Shown here: piece after piece, positions 11,540 to 22,101 of the stretch
Numbering within the stretch: the first letter of the stretch is position 1
How the letters are laid out: every line of letters starts with the position of its first letter
Assembly (NCBI GenBank): GCA_964016875.1
Contig: OZ024733.1
Span: 24,347,324 to 24,411,323 of the forward strand
From: Fallopia convolvulus
Lineage: Eukaryota > Streptophyta > Magnoliopsida > Caryophyllales > Polygonaceae
Direction of reading: 5' to 3'
Length of the DNA stretch: 64,000 nucleotides
Made by a program: the position numbers and the translations under genes
The notes under the pieces: model-generated
What the model was told of the DNA's origin: nothing
The model's database searches: none
What the model saw: only the letters and a program-made list of their open reading frames with translations

Positions 11540-11543
11540 ATGA
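11540..11543 (+). other. ATGA stop/start overlap of E3 ORF1 and ORF2
   Basis: The ORF1 terminator TGA overlaps the ORF2 initiator ATG. The same arrangement at 30216, 42314, 50893 and 62471 suggests that ORF2 is translated by termination-reinitiation. Confidence 0.7.
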
Positions 11544-14500
11544 CGGTCCTCTCATGAAATATAAAGGGGCTTTGCCATCCCCGGAAACAAAGTGGCCTAA
11601 GGGAGGTGATTCAAGAATTTCAAGCCAAGGTATGTGGCATCTACGAAACTAAGTGTGATGGCTATGATATGAGTCTTATAATAAATCGTGTGGCCCCGGG
11701 TTGGAGCCACACGACCAATTTTCATTTGGATGATCGTGCCCGTATTCTCGTCCTTTGGGACCCGGGCCATTTGGAAGTTGATGTTCTCACTTGCTTCGTG
11801 CAACACATCGGGTGTCGAGTCACTTGTAAGACATCCGGTTTGGTGTACGGAGCGTGCTTCACTTATGGTTTGCATAGCATTGTTGCTAGGAGATCTATTT
11901 GGCTTTTTGCGGAGGAGCTCCTAGAAGCTCATGACATCCCTTGGATGATTTTGGGAGATTTCAACATGGTTATGAGTGAGGATGAAAGGTGCAATGGCAA
12001 GCTGGTGTCCATGTATGAAAGCCGAGACATGGTGGAAGCTTGTAGCCGGCTAGCTCTTGTTGACACACCATATACTAGCAACAACAACTTCACATGGACA
12101 AACCAAACCGTGTGGAGCAAGCTCGACCGTGTGTTGGTAAATCACTCTTGGCATAATTGTGATTTCATTTTGCATACTAACTACCCCGACAAGTGGGGCC
12201 TCTTGGACCACAAGCCGGGTGTTGTTCGTTTTGATAGGCCACATGGCGGCGCAAAGCCAAGCTTCAAGTTCTTCAATATGTGGGCCGAACATCCAAGGTT
12301 TCAAGACTTGGTCCGAGAAAGATGGGAAACTCATCAAAGAGGGACCTATCAATTCCGGTTGTGCCACCTCCTCAAGCGTTTGAAAGAGCCATTGAGGAAG
12401 ATAAACCAAGATAAATTTAGTCATATCTCCTCGAGGGCAAGCGAGGCCGCCCTTGCATACACTAAAACCCTTGAGGAGTATAGACTAGATCCAAGCTCGG
12501 AGGATAAAAGAGTGGAAATGGAAAGAGCCGGGAAAGAAATGAAGAGGCTCAGGGATGCCGAGGCTAGCTTCCTTAGCCAACAAGCAAAATCAAGGCACAT
12601 CATTCAAAGTGACCGGTGCACCAAATATTTCCACGGCCTCATGAGGGCCAATGCTAGGCGCGCCGCTATCACCTCGGTGTGCCGGCCACAAGGCGCGCCC
12701 ACAACCTCGATCGATGAAGTGGTAGCCGAGTTTGGGAATTTCTTCAAGGGGCTCTTCGGTTGTGACAAGGATGTAGCCGATCCGGATCCAGCTTCGTTTG
12801 CAAGGGGTGCATGGGTCTCAACCCCGGATGCCACTATGCTCACGAGGCCGGTCTCGAATAAAGAAATTAAAGAAGCCCTTTGGTCCATGGGAGACGAGAA
12901 AGCACCGGGTCCCGATGGCTACACCGCCAAGTTTTTCAAGGCCACTTGGGATACCACCGGTGGAGAGCTATGTGCGGCAATCAAAGAGTTCTTCACTAAT
13001 GGTAAGCTCCTCAAACAACTCAACCACACCATTATCTCCCTCATCCCAAAAAATGACCATCCTACCCGTGTTGAACACTATCGCCCCATCTCTTGTTGCA
13101 ACGTGGCCTATAAATTGATCTCTAAAATCATGACCTCTCGCCTAGCCACTTGCCTTGCCCCACTCATAGATCCGGCCCAAAGCACCTTCGTGGAGGGCCG
13201 GTTGATGTCCGATAACATCCTCCTTGTCCAACAACTTTTGAGAAAATATGAGGTGACGAGAGAAACAAGAAGATGCTTCCTTAATGTGGACCTTGCCAAA
13301 GCCTATGACACCATCTCTTGGAAATTTCTTCGGTTTGCCCTAGACAACATTGGGGTGCCTCCGAAGTTCATTGAATGGGTCATGGAGTGTGTCATAACCG
13401 CTAGCTATTCAATCAAAATCAACAAAGGCACACATGATTTCTTCCCCGGCAAGCGTGGTCTCCGCCAAGGTGACCCCCTCTCCCCCTTACTCTTTGTTAT
13501 TTGCATGGAGTTCTTGTCCCGCTTGATAAAGACAGAGACCGTGAGGGGTAGGTTTAATTTCCACAAGTCTTGTGGTGATTTGCGGCTTACCCACCTTATT
13601 TATGCCGATGATGTGGTCTTGTTTTGCCGGGGGGATTTGAATTCGGTTAAAATCCTAATGGGGTGCTTGAGGAAATTTGAGAGCATGAGCGGTTTAGCGG
13701 TCAATGTTAGCAAATCCTCCATATTCCTTGCTTCCGTGCCGGAAAGCGAAAGAGTCGCCCTCATCAATGAAACCGGGTTCAAGGTTGGCTCTTTCCCATT
13801 CCGCTACCTAGGGATTCCCATCACTCCTTATGACCTTAGAGTGGCACAATACAAACCGCTTCTTGACAAGATTGGGGGGTACCTAAACACATGGGCCAAA
13901 AAAAGACTTTCCTTTGCCGGGCGTCGGGAGTTGATAGCCTCGGTCCTCCAAGGATGCGAGGGTTTTTGGCTCTCGATCCTCCCCACCCCCACCTCGGTCC
14001 TATCTAGCCTCACCACCCTTTGCCGAAATTTCCTATGGAGTCGCCCGAGGGTTAAGTGGAAAGATGTGTGTGTGCCACAAAAAGAAGGGGGGTTGGGGCT
14101 TCGGAACCTCAAGTTGTGGAACCAAAGTTTTATGGTCAAACACCTTTGGCATATAGCTAACCGTCGAGAGAGCCTATGGGTGCGTTGGTTCCACCACATG
14201 CACCTTGGTGTGGCCGAGCCGCTTGATTGGATACCGGGGGACAAGGACTCGGGCTTGGTTAAGGCGATCTACCGAGCTAGAAAGGCCGTGGAAAGACTTG
14301 AGCAAAGGGAAGAGGGGGTCATGGAGACACTCACAAGTTGGGTACAAGAGGGCAAGTTCAAAGTGGCTCGTGCATATGAGGCCTTAAGGATCAAGCAAGT
14401 AGTTGTTGGATTGTACAAGCAAGTTTGGAGGAAGCACAACACTCCGAAGCATGCCTTCATTCTATGGTTAGAAATTAAAGGTAGGCTCTCCACCTACGAC

Positions 14501-14882
14501 CGCCTCTTTTTCATGGATATAGAGCCGGATTGTAGACTTTGTGGAGCGGAGTTGGAGACACATGAGCACCTCTTCTTCAATTGTCCCTACACTAGTGACA
14601 TTTGGAGAGCGGTGCGAGCTAAATTCGGCATTACTTCGGCTTGCAATTCCATTGCTAGCACGGTGGAGTGGCTCAAGAGGCGCGCCCGTGGCCGCTCGTG
14701 CCATGCCGCGGCGCGCACATATGTGCTATCGGCGGTGGTGTACTACATATGGAATGCACGCAACGCAAAGGCTTTTTGACAACAATTTGATCCCGAAGGA
14801 GGTAGTGGCACGCCTAGTGATTACACATGTTTTTAGATTACTCTACGACTTGTACCCCTCTTGTGAGGTGGATCTTTTGTAG
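11540..14882 (+). pseudogene. LINE E3 ORF2 (endonuclease-RT-zf-RVT), nearly intact
   Basis: ORF2 nicks target DNA and reverse-transcribes the element RNA at the nick. From the ATG at 11540 there is a TGA at 11555-11557 where relatives have Trp. The frame is then open to 14779. The endonuclease shows ETKCDGYD, the LGDFN block, WSKLDRVLVNHSW and a damaged DHKPG block in which the usual Ser before Asp-His is Leu. RT shows GDEKAPGPDG, LNVDLAKAYDTISW, GLRQGDPLSPL and the catalytic LIYADDVVLF. The zf-RVT region (HNTPKHAFILW through CRLCGAELETHEHLF) follows at about 14430-14580. A one-base change at about 14775 moves the last 35 residues into another frame, ending at 14882. The long open stretch suggests a fairly recent insertion. 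Confidence 0.88.
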
Positions 14883-15055
14883 CCACTTTTTGATGTAAAG
14901 CATAGCTAGGGAGGCTTGCATGCTTGCCCTTATATGCTAGTAGCATGGTTTGGTGGCGCTTGTGCCTCCTTACTAGTTTGTGTATAGCCGATTGTACTAC
15001 CCCTAGTGGGTTTTACACTTACACTTAATCGAATTAGCATTTCAGCAAAAAAAAA
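14883..15055 (+). other. E3 3' UTR hairpins and A-tail
   Basis: Hairpin 1 at 14899-14938 (AGCATA...AGGG with CCCT...TATGCT) carries TTGCATGC in its loop. The terminal small stem ACCCCTAGTGGGT is at 14999-15011. The A-tail is at 15047-15055. Confidence 0.7.
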
Positions 15056-16325
15056 GACAACCAAGATGGTGGAATTCACCGTCGTGCGTTTGCCTTCGGT
15101 GTATAACGTGATCATCGGGAGAGTATCCTTGATGAAATTTCAAGACGCGGTGTCCATCTACCACCTAAAAAAGAAATTCCCAGTTGAAGGTGGAGTTGGT
15201 GAGGTCAAAGACAACCAAGACGAGGTTCATGTGTGTTACGCGACCTCTGTAAAGCAGAAGTGTCTGGTGTTCGTAGTGGACGCGCCCGAGAGCACTGATC
15301 TTGAGGTTCAGGACTTTGCTGTCCAAGACTCAGAGACCGAGAGAAGAGTCGTCAATCCATTTAACACCGAGGTAGAAAAGCTCTACCTTGGCGAATACCT
15401 CTTTGGGGAATCAGCGTTGTTGCTGGAGTCCTTGCTTGCCGATTCCCACGACGTATTCGCCTGGACCGCAAAGGACCTCCGCGGAGTCCTGCGGACGGTG
15501 GCCCTACATTCCTTGAACGTCGACGGTTCCACTCTTCCCGTGGTGCAGAGATGAAGAAAAATGAATGAGAAAAGGGCAAGTGCCGCCAATGCCGAAGAGG
15601 GGATGTTGCTGGCCGTGGGGTTCATCCGCGAGGTCCAGTACCCAAGGTGGCTATCCAATGTCGTGCTGGCAAAAAAGGCCAGCGGGAAGTGGTGCATGTG
15701 CATTCACTTCAAAGATCTGAACAAAGCGAACAAAGTGTGCCCCAAAGATAGCTACCCCTTGCCATCAATCGACGAGCTGGTCGACTCCACAACAGGCCAC
15801 GAGGTCTTGATCTTCCTCGACGCATATTCGGGGTATAATCAGGTCCTGATGGACCCGCAAGATGAGGAAGAGATGGCCTTCATCATGCAGCGGGGGACAT
15901 ATTATTATAAGGTCATGCCTTTTGGCCTGAAGAATGCGGGAGCCACCTTCCAACGCCTCGTGGATTGAATCTTCAAAAACCATCTGGGGAGGAACGTGTC
16001 GGCTTATGTCGACGACATCGTGATTCGGAGCAAGACCTCGGAGGAGCATCTAGTCGATCTCGCTGAGGTCTTTGCAACCCTCAGGTGAAATTGTCTCAAC
16101 CTCAATCCCGAGAAGTGTGTGTTTGGCGTATCCTCTGGCAAGTTCTTGCGATTCATGATCAGTGCGTGGGGAATAGATGTGAACCCCACCAAGATTGACT
16201 CAATCCCGTCGATGCGATCGCTCCGGTCTCGAACCGAGGTACAACGGCTCAATTGAGCCGTAAACTATTTGGGGAGGTTCTGCTCTCGTTTAGAGGACAA
16301 GCCGCTCCTGTTTTGGACAAAAATT
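15056..16325 (+). pseudogene. Ty3/Gypsy pol fragment (protease end and reverse transcriptase), Tat/Ogre-like
   Basis: The first part reads VEFTVVRLPSVYNVIIGR, the protease-RT linker typical of Tat-lineage Gypsy elements. RT landmarks follow: LSNVVLAKKASGKWCMC, FLDAYSGYNQV (motif A), MPFGLKNAGATFQRLV (motif B) and SAYVDDIVIRSK with the YVDD catalytic box near 16007. Four TGA stops break the frame (near 15552, 15966, 16087 and 16252); several fall where Arg CGA is expected, consistent with C-to-T decay. RNase H and integrase are not seen. LINE E3 abuts its 5' side, so the upstream gag/protease part is missing. Confidence 0.85.
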
Positions 16326-16769
16326 TGACAATCAAACCTTTGCCCTAAATTGGGGCACGAACGAATAAAAGGTCGAAGAATTACGAAGGAAATAGTCGGA
16401 TTGATTGAATCGGAGTTACAAGTGATCTCTTCTTAGAGAGTTTTTGTTGTGGTGTTCGTGTGCATACAATAGATTGAATCATAAAACTACCCCTATCTCT
16501 TATCCAACTATTTCCCCCACGATGCCCATGTTTCTAGGGCATACCTATATGCTCTAGACACCTCCCATGTTTCTCAGAACGAGTAACCGCCTTAGATGGC
16601 TGAATCTCGGGCGCGCGCTTTGTTCTTATGACCGTAGCCTTCTTCCTTCCCTTGTGACGGATGACTTTTTTTATTTCCTCGATCTTTCTTTCACCTCGCT
16701 CTCTCATGATTCTTCGCTCGCTTTTGGGCCGTCTATGTCAAATGGGCCAGACTGTTTTTGGGCCTAACA
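16326..16769 (-). mobile_element. LTR-like block inside Gypsy remains (tentative)
   Basis: The block begins TGACAATCAAAC and ends GGGCCTAACA on the + strand, so on the minus strand it reads TGTTAGGCCC...GATTGTCA with TG...CA ends, and it starts exactly where the pol fragment loses coding sense. The flanking pentamers (AAATT and ATACC) do not match, so this is a candidate solo LTR without proof of a target duplication. Confidence 0.35.
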
Positions 16770-17024
16770 ATACCCCTGAATCTTGATCTAAATCCTTTGG
16801 CGGGATTTTGATAAGGTTCGCCGCGCGTGCTACAGTCAACGGGTTCCATGTGGCTTCACCCTTTCTGTTCCATCATCCATAGGGAAAGGAAGAGTCACAT
16901 CAGTCTGGCTATATTTACTCCGAGCGCGGATTCTCGAAGATACGCGTCTTCCATTTTTTTTCTCTAATTTCCTTTGCTCTCTCTTCCTCTTCTTCTTTTC
17001 CAATCGTTTTTGATTCTTTCGACC

Positions 17025-17570
17025 ATGTCTAGGGCAAAGATAGTCGACCTAGGCTTTGAATCATCACATTCTCTCGAACCCTATGACTGTCGCCCTTGTT
17101 CCATGTCCCCGAATGAGGTGGAGAAGATCGTCAAGACTCACGACTTTCCGACGGGTACCAACTTTCACTGCCCTACGCACGAAGCCGTTGACTGGGTCAA
17201 AGACGGATGGGTTTGCTTACTCGAGTACCCTTTCACACTGGGGGCCTTCTTTCCCTTTTCTACCCTGATTTTAAACTTCCTATTGGCCCTTAGGGCTTCT
17301 CCGGCACAGCTGATGCCGTCCACGTGGAAGATCTTGTACCAGATAAGCGAGGTGTGTTCGGAGGAGAAGATCGAATTCTCGGTGTCAGACCTCTTGTGTG
17401 CTTATAGGGTGTGTCCACTCAGGGCCGGTCACTTCACCCTTCACTCGAGGGACGCTAAAAATCTGTTAATCCCTAAATTGAAGGTGAATGACAAGGACTG
17501 GGTGACCCGCTTCTTTTTTTTGGAGAGATCTACGTTGGCCGGGCTCGACGTATCAGGCATCCTGCTCTGA
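17025..17570 (+). CDS. Putative gypsy-type transposon protein (Transposase_28-like)
   Basis: The frame starts MSRAKIVDLGFE and is open for 181 residues. The central stretch YPFTLGAFFPFSTLILNFLL followed by ASPAQLMPSTWKILYQI resembles the plant family annotated 'putative gypsy type transposon' (Transposase_28, PF04195). Proteins of this family are extra ORFs of Tat/Ogre-like LTR elements rather than true transposases, and their biochemical role is not known. Family members are usually longer, so this one looks C-terminally truncated by the stop at 17568-17570. An upstream in-frame ATG at 16974 exists, but the pyrimidine-rich run before 17025 looks like leader. Its order relative to the pol fragment suggests a rearranged element or a second one. 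Confidence 0.55.
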   Translation: MSRAKIVDLGFESSHSLEPYDCRPCSMSPNEVEKIVKTHDFPTGTNFHCPTHEAVDWVKDGWVCLLEYPFTLGAFFPFSTLILNFLLALRASPAQLMPSTWKILYQISEVCSEEKIEFSVSDLLCAYRVCPLRAGHFTLHSRDAKNLLIPKLKVNDKDWVTRFFFLERSTLAGLDVSGILL

Positions 17571-17610
17571 TTCGTGGAGTTCCAAGGGTAAACATTTTCG
17601 ACCCTAATTT

Positions 17611-17670
17611 CCGTTTTATTTCACTAGTATATGCCCCTTTCCGTTTTATTTCACTAGTATATGCCCCTTT
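17611..17670 (+). repeat. Perfect 30-bp tandem duplication
   Basis: Two identical 30-base units lie side by side (17611-17640 and 17641-17670), each starting CCGTTTTATTTCAC. Two shorter GACCCGCTTCATTTT repeats follow to about 17720. The exact identity points to a recent slippage or duplication event. Confidence 0.9.
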
Positions 17671-18800
17671 CATTTTTGACCCGCTTCATTTTCACTGGGC
17701 GACCCGCTTCATTTTCGACCCAATCCTCGAGGATTGGCGAGACACTAGACACGCAGTCAACTATATGCAGCGGATAAAAGCTTGGTTGCTCGTTGGAGTC
17801 CGATGATCGCATGTCGGACCCAATAGGCTCTTCGTCTCAAATCGAGGACGAGGCCATCTCAACCCCTGAGGACGTACGCACTCGGGAAAAAAGAGAGGTA
17901 ACGGAAAATTCAAAAGAATTGGACGAGGGATCGCTGAAAGCAGGTGAAGTAGATCTCGGGTTCTGAGAATCACTAGTCTTACTAGTCTCTACTGTTTGGG
18001 AAGGTTCTTCTTAGTACTTCTCCCAAAGGTTGAACGCGAGGCCTGGTGGAGGGCTCGAAGAAAACCCTCTAGGCATGAAATATGAAGTCCAGGTGACGAG
18101 AGGCGACTAGGAGAGAGTAGACTAAAAAAGCGAGGCACGATGGCGTATGATAAGTGCGACCCTAGGGCTACTCTGACGGCTAGACCGCCTAGGAAGAATG
18201 CGAAGGGGAACAAACAGAGTTATAGGCCAAAAAGCAGGTTTCAAAAGATCGAAGGGACAGGCGTCTCATCGACCAGCGCGAAACGCTTGGACTTCCCAAG
18301 GGGGCTCAAATATCAAAAATCGAGAAGCGATAAACTCAATCGTCGGGCAAGTGCCGAAAAGGTTGAGCGCATCACTGGACCTCTAGTGTCCGCCCCCACT
18401 CCCACTTTTTCGCCACCGTAACACCGACACAAAAATCAGAAAAAACCACCGCCTCCGCCTAGGGCGAAAGGCGGAAAAGAAACTAAAAGCACCAAAAGCA
18501 CATGCGAAGGAAAGAAATGGTACTTACTTGTCAAAAGTTGTTGTGGAGAGAGAGGAGTTTTCTTGGGGAAGAAGATGAAACGAGAAGGGAAGAAAGAAGG
18601 GGATACGCTTGACACTTATAACGAGTGTATTGTGCCTTCTCCTACTTAGCATCTTAAATGGGCCTAACTTCCCCTCATGACCAATAACAAAACAGGGAAA
18701 GAAGGCCAAAGGCCCACCAGTGCACCTCGGAAAAAAGAAAAACTTCCATAAAATTGTTAATGGTGAATGATCCCGTTGGAAGTTCAAAAAACCTCGGGCC
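17671..18800 (+). other. Non-coding remains of an LTR retrotransposon
   Basis: I recognise no gene here. A 94-codon Lys/Arg-rich open frame at 18140-18421 could be a gag scrap but shows no known domain. The stretch is most simply internal sequence of the element whose LTR ends at 19996. Confidence 0.4.
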
Positions 18801-18874
18801 TCGTTGATCCAAACCCCGAACTCGTAAAGAGAGACCCTCGTTGACCCAAACCCCGAATCTCATGAAGAGAGATT
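18801..18874 (+). repeat. Imperfect 37-bp tandem duplication
   Basis: The unit TCGTTGATCCAAACCCCGAA... (18801-18837) is followed by a diverged copy starting TCGTTGACCCAAACCCCGAA (18838-18874). Confidence 0.75.
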
Positions 18875-19339
18875 CTCGATCTAGACCCCGCATCCCGCTG
18901 GTAGAAGGTTGCAGTAGGCTTCGCAAGAAGAAGACCGAGGAATCACACATCGCGCATGTATGCCTTGCGGTCCTCGGACCGCGGAGCACAAGCCATGGGG
19001 TTGTGATGGTGTGTAAAATAACGATGTGTGAACAGTGGGTACAGAACGCGAGGTAAAAGAAATAAAAACGAGATTCAAGGAAATTCACCGAGATCTTTTC
19101 CGTACCCATCCAAAAAAGCGAGGTCCCTATTCTTGCAAGCCCCAAGTCACGTGAACGAGGCCTAAACATCACAAGTCTCTCCAATAAAGATGTTGGCTAG
19201 GCAGCTCACCTCAAGAAGCAACAGGGACGAACCTCGCATACTCAAAAGCTGACACCCCCGCCCCACTCAACCAGTCAAAAGCCACCTAACTTTCAACCAA
19301 TAGTCGGCCACCTTCTTCTCAACCAATCAAATGGTCGAA

Positions 19340-19996
19340 TCCCGAGTGTCCCACATCGGAAGTTGGCAAGAGCCATGCTCCTCAAGCATCTATAAATAAA
19401 AGAGAACCTCGAAGGTTGCAGGGGTCGAAAAACATCTCTAACTCAAGAACTTTCTTATTTGTTGAAGATCGACGTGTTGAAGTCATCGTAAATAGCACGC
19501 TACAATCAACAGAAGCTTAATAAAAAGACTTCAAGTCGCTTAAAAAATCTCAAGTCCCAAAAGATCCCGCAAGCCGCTTTCCAAGCTATAATCCCGGCAT
19601 CGTCAACTAGACTCTGGCCTCGCTAAATAGATAGCAATTCTCAGAACTTGTAATAGAAAAAGATCTCGCTAGTATTTTGTAAGCGGTAATCTCGTTGTAA
19701 CAAAGAGGTCTCAAACCTCGTTAAGCAGAGACCTCGAATCTTGTAAAAGAAAATCTTGGGCAGAATCCCGTTGTTGTAACCACGATTGGAAATCATTAAT
19801 AAAAGCAAGGGTTTGTCTCGTCGAAATATATAATCTCGTTTCTTGTCTTTAGCGTCGTTTTATTTCGGGTTTCATCACACACATATATACAAGTCTCTAT
19901 GGGATCTTCCCTTACTTACCGCTCTACTGAGTTTGGTTTGTTACGGTTTCTTTGGTAGGTATAGCGATTGAGAAAAATACCTCATCAATTATATAT
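19340..19996 (+). mobile_element. LTR 3' portion (Gypsy-like); left boundary not resolved
   Basis: The block ends GAGAAAAATACCTCATCA at 19996. The last 100 bases, read in reverse, match the start of the solo LTR at 4704 in order and spacing (TGATGAGGTATTTTT, a CCTA-CAAAG block, a GTAAG-AAGGG block and GATCCCA-AGAGACT), so the two LTRs are distant relatives in opposite orientation. A CCCACATCGG block at about 19351 and a TATA box at about 19391 mark the promoter side. No primer-binding site follows 19996, so this is a 3' LTR or a solo LTR. Confidence 0.6.
19390..19400 (+). promoter_or_regulatory. Probable LTR TATA box (CTATAAATAAA)
   Basis: CTATAAATAAA lies about 600 bases before the LTR end and downstream of a CCCACATCGG block. 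Position and strand fit the U3 promoter of this LTR. Confidence 0.55.
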
Positions 19997-20038
19997 GAAG
20001 TGATATCTCATGTGCGACACAACTATTAATTCATGATC

Positions 20039-20395
20039 CACTACTAGATTAAAAGGCTAATGCAACGGTAAAAACCGCTTTATTATGCCCGCTTCATTAG
20101 ACCTAATGCAATGGTTTTTGACTGCTTCTTCTAATCGCATTGCATTAGGTCTAATGAAGTGGTTTTTTGGTCTAATGCAATGGTTTGTTATCGAATTTGA
20201 AAATCGCTGAATTAGGTATAATACTATTGCCTTGATATGTCTAATGAAGCGGTTTTACTACAAGATAATGCAACGGTTATGATATCTAATGCAGCGATTT
20301 TGCTGTCTAAGCAGCGGTCGTCTATCCAACGCAATGGTTTTTGTTCTTTAATGCCGCGGTTTTAGTTCTCTAATGTAGCGGTTTTAAATATAAGG
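20039..20395. mobile_element. CACTA-like terminus with subterminal repeats
   Basis: The stretch starts CACTACTAG, as CACTA (En/Spm) ends do, and is filled with variants of TAATGCAACGGTTTT in both orientations (for example near 20058, 20103, 20168, 20265, 20323 and 20350), the pattern of CACTA transposase-binding subterminal repeats. A perfect 22-bp inverted repeat lies within it (20092-20113 and 20138-20159). The opposite terminus was not found, so this is a partial element or a single end. Confidence 0.5.
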
Positions 20396-21216
20396 GAATT
20401 GTATATCAAATATAATTGAAGCTGTTTTTAAATGTAGAAAGTATCATCAGATCGATGCTTTGTTAGGTTTCAAATATGGTAGTCATACAATAAAATATAA
20501 TGACATTAAATGATATACAATTAATTTTAATCTATAATAGATTAAAATTAGTTTGATTTATTACAAAATGACTCTCTATTTTCAAAAAATAACACATTCT
20601 AATTGTAGGATAAAGTTTTTACAAAATGACTACCTATTCAGAAAACAACACAATCTTACCTTGGAATAAAAACCAATTAAGAGCTAGTATCAAGTTTGCA
20701 AGAGTTCAATCTATCCTCAAAAAAAAAGTAATAGAAGAAAACTTGCAAGAGTAATAAAAAACATTATCACAGCAATACAAGGACAACAAAACACATGCAA
20801 CAACATACCAACACCACAACAACAAATAAGCAAAATAGTTGAAATTTTGACTTAAGGATGCTCCTTTTCTTACCATATGTGGAGAAACAAGAAAAACATG
20901 GCTTGAAGATGAAATAATTTTATTGAGGAAATCTTAGTTGAAGTGAAGAATAAGAGGATTTTTATATACGATTTTTCTAACCTATGTCCTAAGGGCATAA
21001 GTTAAACTCCTTAAAATGGAAATAATTAGTTGATATGTCCTAAAACTAAATAAACACCAACTTTAACATTAGTTAATTACATGAAAAAGAGTAAAAAACC
21101 TGAAAATCAGACATCCAACAGAAGCTAATATTTGAGGATTCCTCATCTAGTTGAGTGTGAGATTCTCTCAAGATTATTGTTCTCATTTTTTATATATACA
21201 ATTTTGTGGCTTATTG
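20396..21216. other. AT-rich DNA without recognisable genes
   Basis: No open reading frame, RNA gene or clear repeat is visible. It could be the interior of the CACTA-like element. Confidence 0.5.
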
Positions 21217-21436
21217 AAGCCAATGTTCCAAGTCTGCAATACTGGTGCTGTACTTTTAATCTCAAAGCCAATGTTCCAAGTCTGCCATAATTAGTTGATT
21301 TGTATTTATTGAGGATGTATATGTACTTTGTTTTTTTTTGGTGGAGGATATATATGTACTTTTAATCTCAAAGCCAATGTTCCAAATTTGTGGATTATTG
21401 TTCTCATTTCTTTCAAGTTTGCAATACTGGTGCTGT
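21217..21436 (+). repeat. Short local duplications
   Basis: AGCCAATGTTCCAAGTCTGC occurs at about 21218 and 21267, with a variant at about 21371. The last two are preceded by CTTTTAATCTCAA. CAATACTGGTGCTGTA occurs twice (about 21236 and 21422). No coding sense. Confidence 0.7.
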
Positions 21437-21854
21437 AATTTATATAGCTTGCAGGGTTTTCAATTTGATATCTTTTTTAGATGTTTATTCGTGGTACTGA
21501 TGAAGGTTGCAGGTGGATTGTTGCAGGATCTCATCCTTGCATTACGCGGGGCCAACTAGCTGGTGTTTTTCAAAGACCAACTTGAAAGCGGCGACCCAAA
21601 AATGCTCCTTTACGTTTCATTCCACCATTATTTTCACTGTTACGGGGTCCTTATGGCCTGGCGGATTGCCCAGTCGATCATGGTCGGTCCCACCTAATTT
21701 GCACACTTGATGATTCATTCCACCATTAATTATTTTACAAGCTCAAGGATCAAATCGGAAATATGTGGATTACTGATTAATTTGCACACTTTAAATACCC
21801 ACCATATCCATATATATCTCATCGCTTACTCCTCATCTACATACATAACAACGT
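21437..21854 (+). other. Non-coding flank of the LINE tower
   Basis: No gene is supported. The last 80 bases contain TTTAAATACCCACC and CATATATATCTC followed by a CT-rich, leader-like stretch, which resembles a plant core promoter; no coding sequence follows because LINE E5 begins at about 21855. Confidence 0.4.
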
Positions 21855-22101
21855 AAGAGCTCTCAGTCGCTCCCAAGGAAACTCCTTCTCGGGCGAAATT
21901 TGGGCGATTCCTCCGGCGGCCTCTCTTCTCCTTCCCCGACCTCCCTCCGGCGTTGGTCTCCTCACGAGACCTTCGCACAAGTGCTCGTGGTGGTATCCTC
22001 TCGCGCCACCACCGAGCCGGAGCCCCCTCTTTGGCCGTCGTCTCCCTCGGTTTCCCTTGCCGAGACCCCTCGCCCCTCCTCCTTTCCTCTCGTTTTTTCC
22101 G

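Larger units (their letters stand above)
8238..11543 (+). pseudogene. LINE E3 ORF1 (frameshifted, interrupted)
   Basis: The start MGRKNPTD follows the GGCCATGGGA context shared by E9 and E12. The N-terminal part has the conserved acidic motif HGRNKLSDEEEE (about 8536-8571). After the LTR, the block GHVGTSASAPRSYAQAV leads into NSGLGGKLEYIPPTT and DUF4283 (about 10250-10690). At about 10760 the zinc knuckle is damaged twice: its first Cys codon reads TTT, and a one-base loss shifts the frame. The tail (10770-11543) is Glu/Ser-rich and ends RSSARNKQGRGANVSL. A further frame change lies in the first part, before the LTR. Compared with the E12 ORF1 it is the same subfamily. Confidence 0.83.
8034..15055 (+). 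mobile_element. LINE E3: full-length copy with nested solo LTR
   Basis: It includes a 5' UTR (8034-8237) with a GAGAGAAACTCTCTC hairpin, ORF1, ORF2, a 3' UTR and an A-tail at 15047-15055. A solo LTR (8972-9872) interrupts ORF1. ORF1 and ORF2 overlap as ATGA at 11540-11543. Downstream the A-tail abuts Gypsy pol sequence rather than the repeated junction motif. Both ORFs are broken. Confidence 0.85.

Noticed and set aside
18140..18421. 94-codon basic ORF as a real gene
   Set aside because: No domain, no conserved context, inside decayed LTR-element DNA; kept only as part of a region note.
21440..21560. Exon-like patches with TTGCAG acceptors
   Set aside because: Three TTGCAG/TTGCAGG strings occur, but no coding homology or donor sites support a host gene.
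21780..21854. Host gene promoter just before LINE E5
   Set aside because: TATA-like strings and a CT-rich leader are present, but no host coding sequence follows, so a promoter call cannot be supported.
22057..22101. Upstream in-frame ATG as start of the E5 protein
   Set aside because: All other ORF1 proteins start at the conserved MGKK/MGRK/MAKK position, matching 22102; the upstream 15 codons are Pro/Phe-rich leader.
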